Source: Paracoccaceae bacterium
Lineage (GTDB): Bacteria; Pseudomonadota; Alphaproteobacteria; Rhodobacterales; Rhodobacteraceae
Length of the DNA: 64,000 nucleotides
Direction of reading: 5' to 3'
Assembly (NCBI GenBank): GCA_030066905.1
Contig: JASJAR010000007.1
Span: forward strand, 62,001 to 126,000
Positions within the stretch are counted from its first letter, which is position 1. Every line of letters starts with the position of its first letter. The position numbers and the translations under genes were made by a program. The notes under the pieces are model-generated. The model was not told the origin of the DNA. It worked only from the letters and a program-made list of their open reading frames with translations, and did no database searches. Below are positions 34,243 to 43,208 of this stretch, piece by piece.

Positions 34243-35286
34243 ATGGCGGACGCTCAGTCTTCATCGTCCACAGCGGGACCGTTGGCGACCGCAAAGAGCC
34301 GCTGGTGGGCGGCTGGCGGGGTCGCGGCCCTGGTCGTGCTCTGGCTCATCTTTGCGGTCTGGCCCGACTGGCTCGTGGCGATCCTCGGGCGCAAAAAGGT
34401 CTTTGTGAACGCGCTTTTGAACGGGGTCACCCTCGGCGCGCTCTATTTTCTCGTCGCCTCGGGCTTCACGCTGATCTTTGGGCTGATGCGCAACGTCAAC
34501 CTCGCCCATGGCTCGCTTTATCTCTTCGGCGCCTATCTCGGCTACGAGGTCAGCCGCATCACCGGCTCCTGGCTTCTGGCCTTCCCAATCGCCTTTCTCG
34601 CCATGGCCGCCCTCGGCACGCTATTGCAGATCTTCGTCTTCCGCCGGCTCGACGGGCAGGATTTGCAGCAGACGCTCATCACCATCGGCATCTCGGTCGT
34701 CCTCGCCGACATCATGCTCTGGATCTGGGGCGGGAGTTTCTATCAGATCCTCGCCCCCGACTGGCTGAGCGGACCCGTGGAGACCTTCATCCCAAGTTCC
34801 GTGAGCCGCCGGACGGGAGAGCTCATCTACATCAAATACCCCGCCGTGCGGCTCTTCATCCTGGTTTGCGCGGTGATCATCGGCGTCGGCATGTGGTACA
34901 TCCTCAACCGCTCGAAACTGGGGATGCTCATCCGCGCGGGCGTCGATGATCGCGAAATGCTCGCGGCCTCGGGCGTGCGCATCCAGCTCATCTTCGTATC
35001 AATCTTCGCCTTCGGTGCGGGGCTTGCAGGCGTCGCCGGAGTCGTCGGCGGCACGTTTCAGTCCATCGCGCCCGGGGAGGATACGCGGTTTCTGCTCTCC
35101 TCCCTCGTCGTCGTGATCGTCGGCGGGATGGGCTCGATCCCCGGCGCGGCGCTGGGTGCGATCCTCATCGGCTGCGCGGAGCAGTTCGGCTCGGTCTACG
35201 CGCCGACCTACTCGGTGGTTCTCACCTTCGTGATCATGGTCGCGGTGCTGGCGTTCCGCCCCCAGGGTCTTCTGGGACGCGCCTGA
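34243..35286 (+). CDS. ABC transporter permease, LivH family
   Basis: The 347-residue inner-membrane permease has about eight spans, the LivH opening LLNGVTLGALYFLVASGFTL, and FGLMRNVNLAHGSLYLFGAYL. The segment FGAGLAGVAGVVGG and the later GGMGSIPGAALGA are the usual contact regions. It has an unusual N-terminal extension of about 25 polar residues. GGGAGGAA precedes ATG 34243. It pairs with LivM (35288), two bases downstream. Confidence 0.93.
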   Translation: MADAQSSSSTAGPLATAKSRWWAAGGVAALVVLWLIFAVWPDWLVAILGRKKVFVNALLNGVTLGALYFLVASGFTLIFGLMRNVNLAHGSLYLFGAYLGYEVSRITGSWLLAFPIAFLAMAALGTLLQIFVFRRLDGQDLQQTLITIGISVVLADIMLWIWGGSFYQILAPDWLSGPVETFIPSSVSRRTGELIYIKYPAVRLFILVCAVIIGVGMWYILNRSKLGMLIRAGVDDREMLAASGVRIQLIFVSIFAFGAGLAGVAGVVGGTFQSIAPGEDTRFLLSSLVVVIVGGMGSIPGAALGAILIGCAEQFGSVYAPTYSVVLTFVIMVAVLAFRPQGLLGRA

Positions 35287-35287
35287 G

Positions 35288-36334
35288 ATGGCGGATGTCT
35301 CAGAGGCCGCGGCACCCCTCGGGCGCTTCGATCTGACGCGCATCCCGGCCCATATCTGGGTCATCGTCGTGCTCCTGCTTTTGGTGCCGACCTTTACGAG
35401 CGGCTTCGTCCAGTTCCAGATATTCGGCTGGGCGTTCATTCTGGGGATGATCTCGCTCAGCCTGATGATCCTCGCCGGCTACGGCGGCATGGTGAGCCTT
35501 GTGCAGATGACAGCCGCCGCGGCGGCGGGCTACGCCGTGGCGATCTTCGGGGCGAGTGCCGTGGCCGAGATCAGCTTTGCCTGGCCTTGGCCCGTGGCGG
35601 TGATCCTTGCCATCGCGATCTCGGTCCTGGTCTGCGTGATCTCGGGCGCGCTCGCGATCCGGACCGAGGGCATCTACACGATCATGATCACGCTCGCCAT
35701 CGGGTCGGCGTTTTTCTACTTCACCCGGCAGAATTACACGGTGTTCAACGGGTTCACCGGATTTAACGGCGTGCAGCCGCCCCAGGTCTTCGGGGTGACC
35801 TGGAACGACCCGACGCCGTTTTACTACCTCACGCTCGCCTGTGCGGCACTCAGCTACTTTTTCGCGGTCTACCTCGCGCGCACCCCCTTCGGCCTCGCTT
35901 TGCAGGGCGTGCGCGACAACCCGCGCCGGATGGCGGCGATGGGCTATAACGTCAACGCCCACCGGCTCGCCGCCTATGCCGTGGCGGGTGTGATCTCGGG
36001 TGTCGCGGGCGTGCTTCTGGTCTGGTCGACGGGGCAGATCAGCCCCAACACGGCGGCCATCGGCCCGATCATCGACATTCTCGTCATCACCGTCATCGGC
36101 GGCATCAACCGGCCCATCGGCCCCTTTGTGGGCGCACTGATCTATGTGGTGCTCAGGACCTATTCGCTGGACGTCCTGACCGCCCTCGGGCTCGACGGCG
36201 AGCGCTTCAAGCTCCTGATCGGGATGGCGTTTCTGCTCATCGTCTATTTCTCCCCCGACGGGATGTGCGGCATCTGGGACCGCTATATCACCCGCCTCTG
36301 GCGCGACCCGAAGCGGGAGGGTGCCGATGGCTGA
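35288..36334 (+). CDS. ABC transporter permease, LivM family
   Basis: The 348-residue partner permease has about nine to ten spans with the LivM signature SLSLMILAGYGGMVSLVQMTAAAAAGYAVAIFGAS in its first third, and GVRDNPRRMAAMGYNVNAHRL, the cytoplasmic ATPase-coupling segment. The end DGMCGIWDRY is typical. Starts one base after the livH stop and overlaps livG by eight bases. Confidence 0.93.
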   Translation: MADVSEAAAPLGRFDLTRIPAHIWVIVVLLLLVPTFTSGFVQFQIFGWAFILGMISLSLMILAGYGGMVSLVQMTAAAAAGYAVAIFGASAVAEISFAWPWPVAVILAIAISVLVCVISGALAIRTEGIYTIMITLAIGSAFFYFTRQNYTVFNGFTGFNGVQPPQVFGVTWNDPTPFYYLTLACAALSYFFAVYLARTPFGLALQGVRDNPRRMAAMGYNVNAHRLAAYAVAGVISGVAGVLLVWSTGQISPNTAAIGPIIDILVITVIGGINRPIGPFVGALIYVVLRTYSLDVLTALGLDGERFKLLIGMAFLLIVYFSPDGMCGIWDRYITRLWRDPKREGADG

Positions 36335-37112
36335 AGCCGCGCAAGCCCCCCGCCGCGATGTCGGTGCGGAGTTCGCGCTGGAACTCACCGGGCTGTCAAA
36401 ACGCTTCGGCGCGCTGGCGGCCCTCACCGACATCTCGCTCAAAGTCCGCCCCGGCGAACGCCGCGCGGTCCTGGGCTCGAACGGGGCGGGCAAGACGACG
36501 CTTTTCAACTGCATCACCGGGGATTTCCCGCCGTCGGAAGGTGCCGTGCGGTTCTTCGGCGAGGACATCACCCGCTTTGCCGCCCATGAGCGCATCCGGC
36601 GGGGGCTCAGACGCACCTATCAGATCTCGCTTCTCTTCAACGGGCTGACCGTCTTCGACAACGTCTATCTCGCCTGCCGGGGGGTTTCCGCCGGACGGTT
36701 CTCTATGATCGGCCTCAGCCCCCGCGACCCGCTGACCGACGCCGCCGACGAACTCATCGAAATCGTCAATCTCGGCGAGGTGCGCGACGCCCCCGTCGCC
36801 GACCTTTCCTACGGCCAGCAGCGCCAGCTTGAGATTGCCCTGGCGCTGGCCGGAGCACCCCGCCTCATTCTCTTCGACGAACCCGCCGCCGGTCTCTCGC
36901 CGAAAGAACGGCGCGAGTTGATCGCCATCCTCGGGCGGATGCCGAACCATATCGGCTATGTCATCATCGAACACGACATGGATGTCGCGCTCTCGGTAAG
37001 CGACCGGGTTACGATGATGCATAACGGGCGCATCTTCAAAGAGGGCCTGCCCGACCAGATCGAGAAGGACCCCGAGGTTCAGGCGCTTTATCTGGGGAGC
37101 GGGCATGACTGA
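36327..37112 (+). CDS. ABC transporter ATP-binding protein, LivG family
   Basis: The 261-residue ATPase has Walker A GSNGAGKTT (residues 50-58), the signature LSYGQQRQLE, Walker B LILFDEPAAGLSPKE and H-loop VIIEHDMDVA, as in LivG. I chose ATG 36327, which follows AGCGGGAGGG and overlaps the livM stop, over GTG 36321. Overlaps the next ATPase gene by eight bases. Confidence 0.93.
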   Translation: MAEAAQAPRRDVGAEFALELTGLSKRFGALAALTDISLKVRPGERRAVLGSNGAGKTTLFNCITGDFPPSEGAVRFFGEDITRFAAHERIRRGLRRTYQISLLFNGLTVFDNVYLACRGVSAGRFSMIGLSPRDPLTDAADELIEIVNLGEVRDAPVADLSYGQQRQLEIALALAGAPRLILFDEPAAGLSPKERRELIAILGRMPNHIGYVIIEHDMDVALSVSDRVTMMHNGRIFKEGLPDQIEKDPEVQALYLGSGHD

Positions 37113-39273
37113 GCGCCCGAGCCAGCCCGCCCTGGAGGTCCGCGGCCTCAACGTCTTTTACGGCGCAAGCCACGCGCTTCAGGGCGTCGATCTCACGCTG
37201 CCCTCGGGGGTGCTCTCGGTCGTCGGCCGGAACGGCATGGGGAAAACGACGCTCTGCAAGACGGTGATGGGGCTTCTGCCCGCCGCCTCGGGCTCGGTCG
37301 CGATCTACGGCGCGCCGGTCCCCCAGGGCGATGCCGGGGCGGTGGCGCGCTCGGGCGTGGGCTATGTGCCCCAAGGCCGCCGCCTCTGGCGCTCGCTCAG
37401 TGTCCACGAACATCTCGTGATGCTCGAAAAACCCGGCGGGTCGTGGTCCGCCGAGCGGGTCTATGACGTCTTCCCCCGCCTCGCCGAGCGGCGCGGCAAT
37501 GGCGGCGGGCAGCTTTCGGGGGGCGAACAGCAGATGCTCGCCATCGCCCGGGCGCTGCTGCAAAACCCCCGGATGCTGGTGATGGACGAGCCGACCGAGG
37601 GGCTCGCCCCCGTCATCGTCGACCAGGTGGCCGAACTTCTGATCACGCTGGCCGCCCAGCGCGAGATGGACATTCTCGTCATCGAACAGAACATTCGGGT
37701 CGCCTGCGCGGTCTCGGAACAGGTGGCGATCATGCTCAACGGCCGGATCAACCGGCTGATCGATTCGACCCGCCTTGCCGCCGATACCGGCCTCCAACAG
37801 GCACTTCTGGGTGTCGGCCGCCACGAGGACGACACCGAGGAAGAAGCCGCCCCCACCGAGGCGGGCCCCACGCACAAGGGTCCCGATTTCATCTTCACCG
37901 TGAACCCCGAGCAGCCCCGCCGCTGGTCGCGCGACCTCAGCGAAACCGCCATCCGCCGCAAGGCACGCGCGGTGACCGCCGCCGCGCCGCCCGCGCTCCC
38001 GAAGGCCGCCGCGCTCATTCGCCCGAATCCGGTGCGGGGCAATCGGGGCCTCGTCATCGTCGCGGGCACAATGGACACCAAGGCCCAAGAGCTGCGCTTT
38101 GTCCGCGACATCCTCCGCCGCCATGGACTGACCGTGCGCCTGGCCGACCTCTCGCTTCGCCCCTCGGTCTCGGGCGCCGACATCCCCAGCCACGAGTTTG
38201 CCACGCTCGATTTCAACACCCACCGCCCGCTCGGCGACCGGGTCGCACAGATGGCCGAGGCTTTCGCGGCCTACGTCGCCAACCGCTCCGACATCGCGGG
38301 CATGATCTCGGTCGGCGGCTCGGGCGGCTCGGCCATCGCCGCACCGGCCTTGCGCGCCCTGCCCCTCGGCGTGCCGAAGATGCTGGTGACCACCATGGCC
38401 TCGGGCGATGTGTCGGCTTACGTCGGCGGTTCGGACCTCATCGTCATGCCCGCCGTCGCCGATCTTGCCGGGCTCAACCGGATCACCGGGCAGATCCTCG
38501 CCAATGCCGCCCACGGTTTCGCCGGCATGGTGCTGGCGCGCGGCGAGGACGGCCACGGACAGATCGACCGTGCGGCCGTCGGGCTGACGATGTTCGGTAT
38601 CACCACACCCTGTGTGACCGCCCTCACCCACGCCCTCGAAGACCATCACGAATGCATCGTCTTTCATGCCACCGGCAGCGGCGGACGAGCCCTCGAAGCC
38701 CTCGTCGCCGAAGGCCAGCTTCAGGCGGTCTACGACATCACCACCACCGAGATCGCGGACCATATCGCCGGCGGGACCTTAAGCGCCGGTCCCACCCGGC
38801 TCGATGTCTTCTCCCGCATCGGCCTGCCTTACATCGGTGCCGCCGGGGCGCTCGACACGGTCAATTTCGGCGCCCCCGATACCCTGCCCGACTGGGCGCG
38901 GGCCCGCACCCTTTATCAACACAACCCCCAGGTGACGCTCATGCGCACCAATGCCGAGGAGGCCCGCAAGATCGGCGCCTTCATTGCTGAGAAGCTCAAC
39001 AAGATGGCCGGACCGGCGGTGTTCCTTCTCCCCGAAGGCGGGCTCTCGGCCCTCGACACCCCCGGCGGGCCGTTCGAGGACAAGGCCGCCAACGCCGCCC
39101 TTTTCGAGACCATCGAGCGCGAAACCAAGCAGAGCCGCACCCGCCGGGTGATCCGCCTGCCCTACCACATCAACGCCCCCGAGTTCACCAAGGCCCTTTT
39201 GCGCGAAACCCGTGAGATCGCCCCCAAGGCTGCGCAGGGGACCACAGCAGAAAGGCGGCTCGCCCATGGCTAG
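37105..39273 (+). CDS. LivF-type ABC ATPase fused to a Tm-1-like (UPF0261) ATP-binding domain
   Basis: Residues 1-235 are a complete LivF ATPase: Walker A GRNGMGKTT (41-49), signature LSGGE (137-141), Walker B LVMDEP (158-163). A proline- and charge-rich linker (about 240-310) leads to residues 314-722, a UPF0261/Tm-1-like domain that begins RGLVIVAGTMDTKAQELRFV and includes VGGSGGSAIAAPALRALPLG. In plants the N-terminal half of the Tm-1 resistance protein belongs to this family and binds ATP. The fusion physically links transport to an enzyme-like domain of unknown reaction. The next gene encodes a TIM barrel like the other half of Tm-1. Confidence 0.92.
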   Translation: MTERPSQPALEVRGLNVFYGASHALQGVDLTLPSGVLSVVGRNGMGKTTLCKTVMGLLPAASGSVAIYGAPVPQGDAGAVARSGVGYVPQGRRLWRSLSVHEHLVMLEKPGGSWSAERVYDVFPRLAERRGNGGGQLSGGEQQMLAIARALLQNPRMLVMDEPTEGLAPVIVDQVAELLITLAAQREMDILVIEQNIRVACAVSEQVAIMLNGRINRLIDSTRLAADTGLQQALLGVGRHEDDTEEEAAPTEAGPTHKGPDFIFTVNPEQPRRWSRDLSETAIRRKARAVTAAAPPALPKAAALIRPNPVRGNRGLVIVAGTMDTKAQELRFVRDILRRHGLTVRLADLSLRPSVSGADIPSHEFATLDFNTHRPLGDRVAQMAEAFAAYVANRSDIAGMISVGGSGGSAIAAPALRALPLGVPKMLVTTMASGDVSAYVGGSDLIVMPAVADLAGLNRITGQILANAAHGFAGMVLARGEDGHGQIDRAAVGLTMFGITTPCVTALTHALEDHHECIVFHATGSGGRALEALVAEGQLQAVYDITTTEIADHIAGGTLSAGPTRLDVFSRIGLPYIGAAGALDTVNFGAPDTLPDWARARTLYQHNPQVTLMRTNAEEARKIGAFIAEKLNKMAGPAVFLLPEGGLSALDTPGGPFEDKAANAALFETIERETKQSRTRRVIRLPYHINAPEFTKALLRETREIAPKAAQGTTAERRLAHG

Positions 39274-40126
39274 ACCCGACCGAAGCACCATCCTCAAACG
39301 CTTCGAGAACATGCGGGCCCAAGGCATCCCCGTTATCGGCGGCGGCGCCGGGGTCGGGCTTTCGGGCAAGGCGCAGGTCTTGGGCGGCGTCGATTTCCTC
39401 GTCGTCTACAACTCGGGGCGCTACCGGATGGCCGGGCACGGCTCGCTGGCGGGGCTCATGCCTTACGGCAACGCGAACACCGTGATGCTCGATCTGGTCG
39501 AGGAAATCGTCGCGGTCGCCGACGACACACCTGTGATCGCCGGGGTCTGCGGCACCGACCCGATCCTGTCGATGGACCGGCTGCTCGACGACATCGAGGC
39601 CCGCGGTTGCGCGGGCGTGCAGAACTTCCCCACCGTCGGCCTCATCGACGGCAATTTCCGCCAGAACCTCGAAGAATCCGGCATGTCCTACACCCGCGAG
39701 GTCGACATGATGGCCAAGGCGCACGGCCGGGGTCTTCTCACGGTGGCTTACGTCTTCAACCCCGAAGAGGCGCGGCTGATGGCGATTGCCGGGGCGAGCG
39801 TCATCGTCGTCCATTTCGGGCTGACCTCGGGCGGGGCCATCGGGGCGAAGACCGTGATGAGCCTCGAAGACACAATCGCGGTGATGGATGCCTGTGCCGA
39901 GGCCGCGCGCAAGATCAACCCCGATGTCCTGCTTCTCTGCCATGGCGGCCCGGTGGCGATGCCGGCGGATGCGGAGTTCGTGATCCGCGCGGCCAAAGCC
40001 TGCGACGGCTTTCTCGGCGCCAGCTCGATGGAGCGTCTGCCCACCGAGATCGCCATCACCCGCACCGCGCGGGAATTCAAGGACATCACGCTGACAGAAA
40101 ACGAAAAATCGAAGGTGCTGCCATGA
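39266..40126 (+). CDS. PEP-hydrolase-like TIM-barrel protein (Tm-1 C-terminal-like)
   Basis: The 286-residue protein belongs to the TIM-barrel family annotated as phosphoenolpyruvate hydrolase-like, also found as the C-terminal half of Tm-1-type proteins. Visible strands and loops are IPVIGGGAGVGLSGK, FLVVYNSGRYRMAGHGSLAG, VIAGVCGTDP and VIVVHFGLTSGGAIG. ATG 39266 overlaps the end of the UPF0261 fusion gene by eight bases, so the two are coupled. The chemistry is undetermined; a C-C or C-O bond hydrolysis or aldol-type step on an acyl compound is possible. Confidence 0.85.
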   Translation: MARPDRSTILKRFENMRAQGIPVIGGGAGVGLSGKAQVLGGVDFLVVYNSGRYRMAGHGSLAGLMPYGNANTVMLDLVEEIVAVADDTPVIAGVCGTDPILSMDRLLDDIEARGCAGVQNFPTVGLIDGNFRQNLEESGMSYTREVDMMAKAHGRGLLTVAYVFNPEEARLMAIAGASVIVVHFGLTSGGAIGAKTVMSLEDTIAVMDACAEAARKINPDVLLLCHGGPVAMPADAEFVIRAAKACDGFLGASSMERLPTEIAITRTAREFKDITLTENEKSKVLP

Positions 40127-42321
40127 GTGCGTCTCTCATCGGAACCCTGATCTCCTGGATCATCGTCGCGGTCATCGCAATCGCGATCATCTTCTGGATC
40201 CTCCGCGTGCTCTACCGCCGGTCGACGAAGGAAACCGCCTTCGTGCGCACCGGGCTCTTCGGCGAGAAGGTGGTGATCGACGGCGGCGCCTTCGTCTGGC
40301 CGATGGTCCATAACGTGACCCTGGTGAACATGAACACGCTGCAACTCGTGGTGAGCCGCACGAACGAACAGGCGCTCATCACCAAGGACCGGATGCGGGT
40401 CGATGTCGAGGCCGACTTCTACGTCCGGGTCCGGAAGACCACCGAGGCGGTGTCGAGTGCCGCGACGACGCTCGGGGCGCGCACGATGAAGCAGGAAAGC
40501 CTGCTCGCGCTTCTGTCGGGCAAGTTCGTCTCCTCCTTGCGCGAGATCGCCGCCGAAATGACGATGGAGGAAATCCACGAACAGCGCTCGGATTATGTCG
40601 CCCGTGTGAAGGCCGCCGCCCTCGATGCGCTGGCCGAAAACGGGCTGGAGCTTGAAAGCGTGGCGATCACCGAGTTCGACCAGACGGGGCTTGAATATTT
40701 CAACCCCTCGAACCGGTTCGATGCGGAAGGTCTGACCCATCTCATTTCCGACATCGAGGAACGCCGGAAGACCCGCAACGACATCGAGCAATCGGCCTCG
40801 GTGGCGATCCGCTCGCGCAATCTCGAAGCCGAAAAGCGCGCCAACGAAATCGCCATCGAAAGCGAGAACAGCCGGCTCGCCCAGGAGCGCGAGATCGAGC
40901 GGCTGCGCGCCGAACAGCAGATGATCATCGCCCGCGAGAAAAGCGAGCGCAGTGCCGAGGCCGAGGCCGCGCAACTGACCGCCGCCGAGGCGACCGAGAC
41001 CCGCCGCATCGCTCAGGAACGCGCGGTGAGCGAGGCCCGGATCGCCTCGGAACTCGACATCCGTCGCCGCGAGATCGAGCGCCAGCGCGAGATCGACGCC
41101 GCCGAGATCGAGCTTCACAAGACGCTTGAGATCGAGCGGATTGCCCAGGAGGAGGCACTGTCGGTCGCGCGGATCGGCAATGCGGCCAAGGTGCGCGCCG
41201 AGGAGATCGCGACCGAGCAGAAGACCCGCTCGCGCGAGATCGCCCGCGAGCGCGCCGAGCAGGAGGAGGCCATCGCTGCCGAGAAGGCCGTCGAAGCCGC
41301 GCGGATCGCGCGCGAGCAGAAGATCAACGAAGAGCGCATCAAGTCCCAGGCCGCCACCCGTCAGGCCGACATCGCCCGGAGCCGCGAGGTCGAGGAGGCC
41401 GAGCTTGCCAAGACGCTGGAGATCGACCGCCAGCGGATCGACACCGAGAAGGAGCGCGAGACCCTCAAGATCGCGCAGGCCGAGACCCTGCGGGCGGCAG
41501 AGATCGCCCGCGACCAGGCGCTCGAACAGCTCCAGATCGACCGCAACCGCGCGCTCCGTGAAGCCGAGATCGCCTCCCGCGAGGAGGTCGAGCGCGCCCG
41601 CATCGCCTCCGAACGCGGCCTCGATGAGGCGCGCATCACCCAGGAGCGCGACCGCCGCGCCCAAGAGATCGCCCGCGATCAGGTGCTCGAGAGCGCGGCC
41701 CTCGACAAGGCCATCGCCATCGCCACGAAGTCGCTTGATGAAAGTGCGGCCCAGATCGAGGCCGAGGCCGCCCGCGCCCGCGTCGCCGCCGCCGAGGAGG
41801 AGGTCTTGAGCGCGCGGGCCACCGAGGAGGCCAACCGCCGCCGCAAGGTCGAACTGACGCTCGCCGAGAAGGACGCCGAGGCGGCGAAGCTCCGCGCCGC
41901 GGGCGAAGAGGTCGAGGCCCGCGTCCGCGCCGAGGCGCAAAGGCTCATCTACGAGGCCGAAAACATCCTCACCGACGACGCGCGCTCGGCCCTCTTCCGG
42001 CGCAAGATGCTTGAACACGTTGAGGGCATCATCGCGGCCTCCGTCAAGCCGATGGAGAAGATCGGCGACATCCGCATCATGCAACTCTCCGGCATGGGCG
42101 AGGGCCCCGGCGGGGCGCGGCGCAACATGACCGACGAGGTCATCGACAGCGCGCTCCGCTACCGCGTTCAGGCGCCGATGATCGACCAGCTCTTGTCGGA
42201 AATCGGCGTCGAGGGCGGCAGCCTCGCCAAGATGGGCGGGCTCATCCGCGAGGCGCGCGACCTCGACAGCATCTCGAAATCCGCCGAGGCGAAGAAATCC
42301 AAGGGCGAGGACAAGTCCTGA
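40123..42321 (+). CDS. Flotillin-like SPFH protein with long coiled coil
   Basis: The 732-residue protein has one N-terminal membrane span (residues 5-31), an SPFH/band 7 domain (about 32-200, with LITKDRMRVDVEADFYVRV), and an unusually long, charged coiled coil rich in A, E, I and R (about 230-650) in which ARE- and EIAR-type heptads recur. The C-terminus resembles flotillin/YqiK. Such proteins form membrane microdomain scaffolds. ATG 40123 overlaps the previous stop (ATGA). Its place inside a catabolic operon is unusual and suggests a scaffold for the neighbouring transporter or hydroxylase. Confidence 0.9.
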   Translation: MSASLIGTLISWIIVAVIAIAIIFWILRVLYRRSTKETAFVRTGLFGEKVVIDGGAFVWPMVHNVTLVNMNTLQLVVSRTNEQALITKDRMRVDVEADFYVRVRKTTEAVSSAATTLGARTMKQESLLALLSGKFVSSLREIAAEMTMEEIHEQRSDYVARVKAAALDALAENGLELESVAITEFDQTGLEYFNPSNRFDAEGLTHLISDIEERRKTRNDIEQSASVAIRSRNLEAEKRANEIAIESENSRLAQEREIERLRAEQQMIIAREKSERSAEAEAAQLTAAEATETRRIAQERAVSEARIASELDIRRREIERQREIDAAEIELHKTLEIERIAQEEALSVARIGNAAKVRAEEIATEQKTRSREIARERAEQEEAIAAEKAVEAARIAREQKINEERIKSQAATRQADIARSREVEEAELAKTLEIDRQRIDTEKERETLKIAQAETLRAAEIARDQALEQLQIDRNRALREAEIASREEVERARIASERGLDEARITQERDRRAQEIARDQVLESAALDKAIAIATKSLDESAAQIEAEAARARVAAAEEEVLSARATEEANRRRKVELTLAEKDAEAAKLRAAGEEVEARVRAEAQRLIYEAENILTDDARSALFRRKMLEHVEGIIAASVKPMEKIGDIRIMQLSGMGEGPGGARRNMTDEVIDSALRYRVQAPMIDQLLSEIGVEGGSLAKMGGLIREARDLDSISKSAEAKKSKGEDKS

Positions 42322-42758
42322 TGCCGCGTGTTTTCGTCTCCGCGGTGATCCCTGCACCGGCTGAAAAGGTCTGGGACCTGATCCGCGACTTCAATGGGCT
42401 GCCGACCTGGCTGCCGATTGTCGCCGAAAGCCGCATCCTCGATGGGATGGCCGCCGATCAGGTGGGCTGCACCCGCGACTTCACGCTGCAAAACGGCGAC
42501 CGGATCACCGAGACGCTGGTGAGCCTTTCGGACTACGATATGGCGTTTTCCTACACGATGGGCATCACCCCGATGCCGCTCGAAAACTACTTCGCCACCC
42601 TGCGCCTCACCCCGGTCACCGAAACGGGCCAGACCTTCGCCGAATGGTCCGCCGAGTTCGACTGCGCACCGGAAGAGGCCGACGGCCTCATCGACAGCAT
42701 TGGCGAAGGCGTTTTTGCGGCCGGCTTCGCCGCCCTCTCCCGTCGGTTCGAGGGCTGA
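42321..42758 (+). CDS. SRPBCC-family (polyketide cyclase/CoxG-like) protein 1
   Basis: The 145-residue protein has the START/SRPBCC pattern: VSAVIPAPAEKVWDLIRDFNGLPTW at the N-terminus, a central sheet, and a long C-terminal helix (GEGVFAAGFAALSRRF). The fold makes a deep hydrophobic pocket. CoxG of carbon monoxide dehydrogenase clusters is of this family and helps tether the enzyme to the membrane. The ATG shares a base with the flotillin stop (TGATG). Either a substrate carrier or a membrane tether is plausible. Confidence 0.85.
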   Translation: MPRVFVSAVIPAPAEKVWDLIRDFNGLPTWLPIVAESRILDGMAADQVGCTRDFTLQNGDRITETLVSLSDYDMAFSYTMGITPMPLENYFATLRLTPVTETGQTFAEWSAEFDCAPEEADGLIDSIGEGVFAAGFAALSRRFEG

Positions 42759-42761
42759 GCG

Positions 42762-43208
42762 ATGGTCGCCGTGGCCACCAGCGACATCATCGCCGCCCCC
42801 ATCGACGCGGTCTGGGAGGTGATCCGCGATTTCAACGGGCATGAAAGCTGGCATCCGGCGGTCAGCGACAGCGCCATCGAGGGGCGGCACCCCTCCGACA
42901 AGGTCGGCTGCGTCCGCGCCTTCCACCTCGCGGGGGGCGAGTTCCTCCGCGAGCGGCTCCTCAGCCTCTCGGATGCGGAGACGATGTTCCGCTATTGCCT
43001 GCTCGACACGCCCATTCCGCTTTTCAACTACGTCGCCCAGGTCCGGCTCATCCCTGTCACGGTGTCCGACACCTGTTTCATCCACTGGTCGGCGCGCTTC
43101 CAGACCCCCAAGGGCGAGGAAACTGCGCTCAGCGGTCTCGTCCGCGACGGGGTCCAGCGGGCCGGGATCGAGGCCATCAAGGAGGAGGTACGCGGCCATG
43201 CCCATTGA
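42762..43208 (+). CDS. SRPBCC-family protein 2
   Basis: The 148-residue paralogue of the preceding gene shares the start pattern (IIAAPIDAVWEVIRDFNGHESWHPAV) and the C-terminal helix, so the pair arose by tandem duplication or they form a heterodimer. It starts three bases after gene 1 and overlaps the FAD subunit gene by 11 bases. Role as for gene 1; ligand unknown. Confidence 0.85.
   Translation: MVAVATSDIIAAPIDAVWEVIRDFNGHESWHPAVSDSAIEGRHPSDKVGCVRAFHLAGGEFLRERLLSLSDAETMFRYCLLDTPIPLFNYVAQVRLIPVTVSDTCFIHWSARFQTPKGEETALSGLVRDGVQRAGIEAIKEEVRGHAH

Noticed and set aside
39748-42357. An 869-codon minus-strand frame opposite the flotillin gene
   Set aside because: Long only because of the biased codon use of the coiled coil; leucine/glycine/aspartate repeats without domain signature, and the plus frame is a clear SPFH protein.
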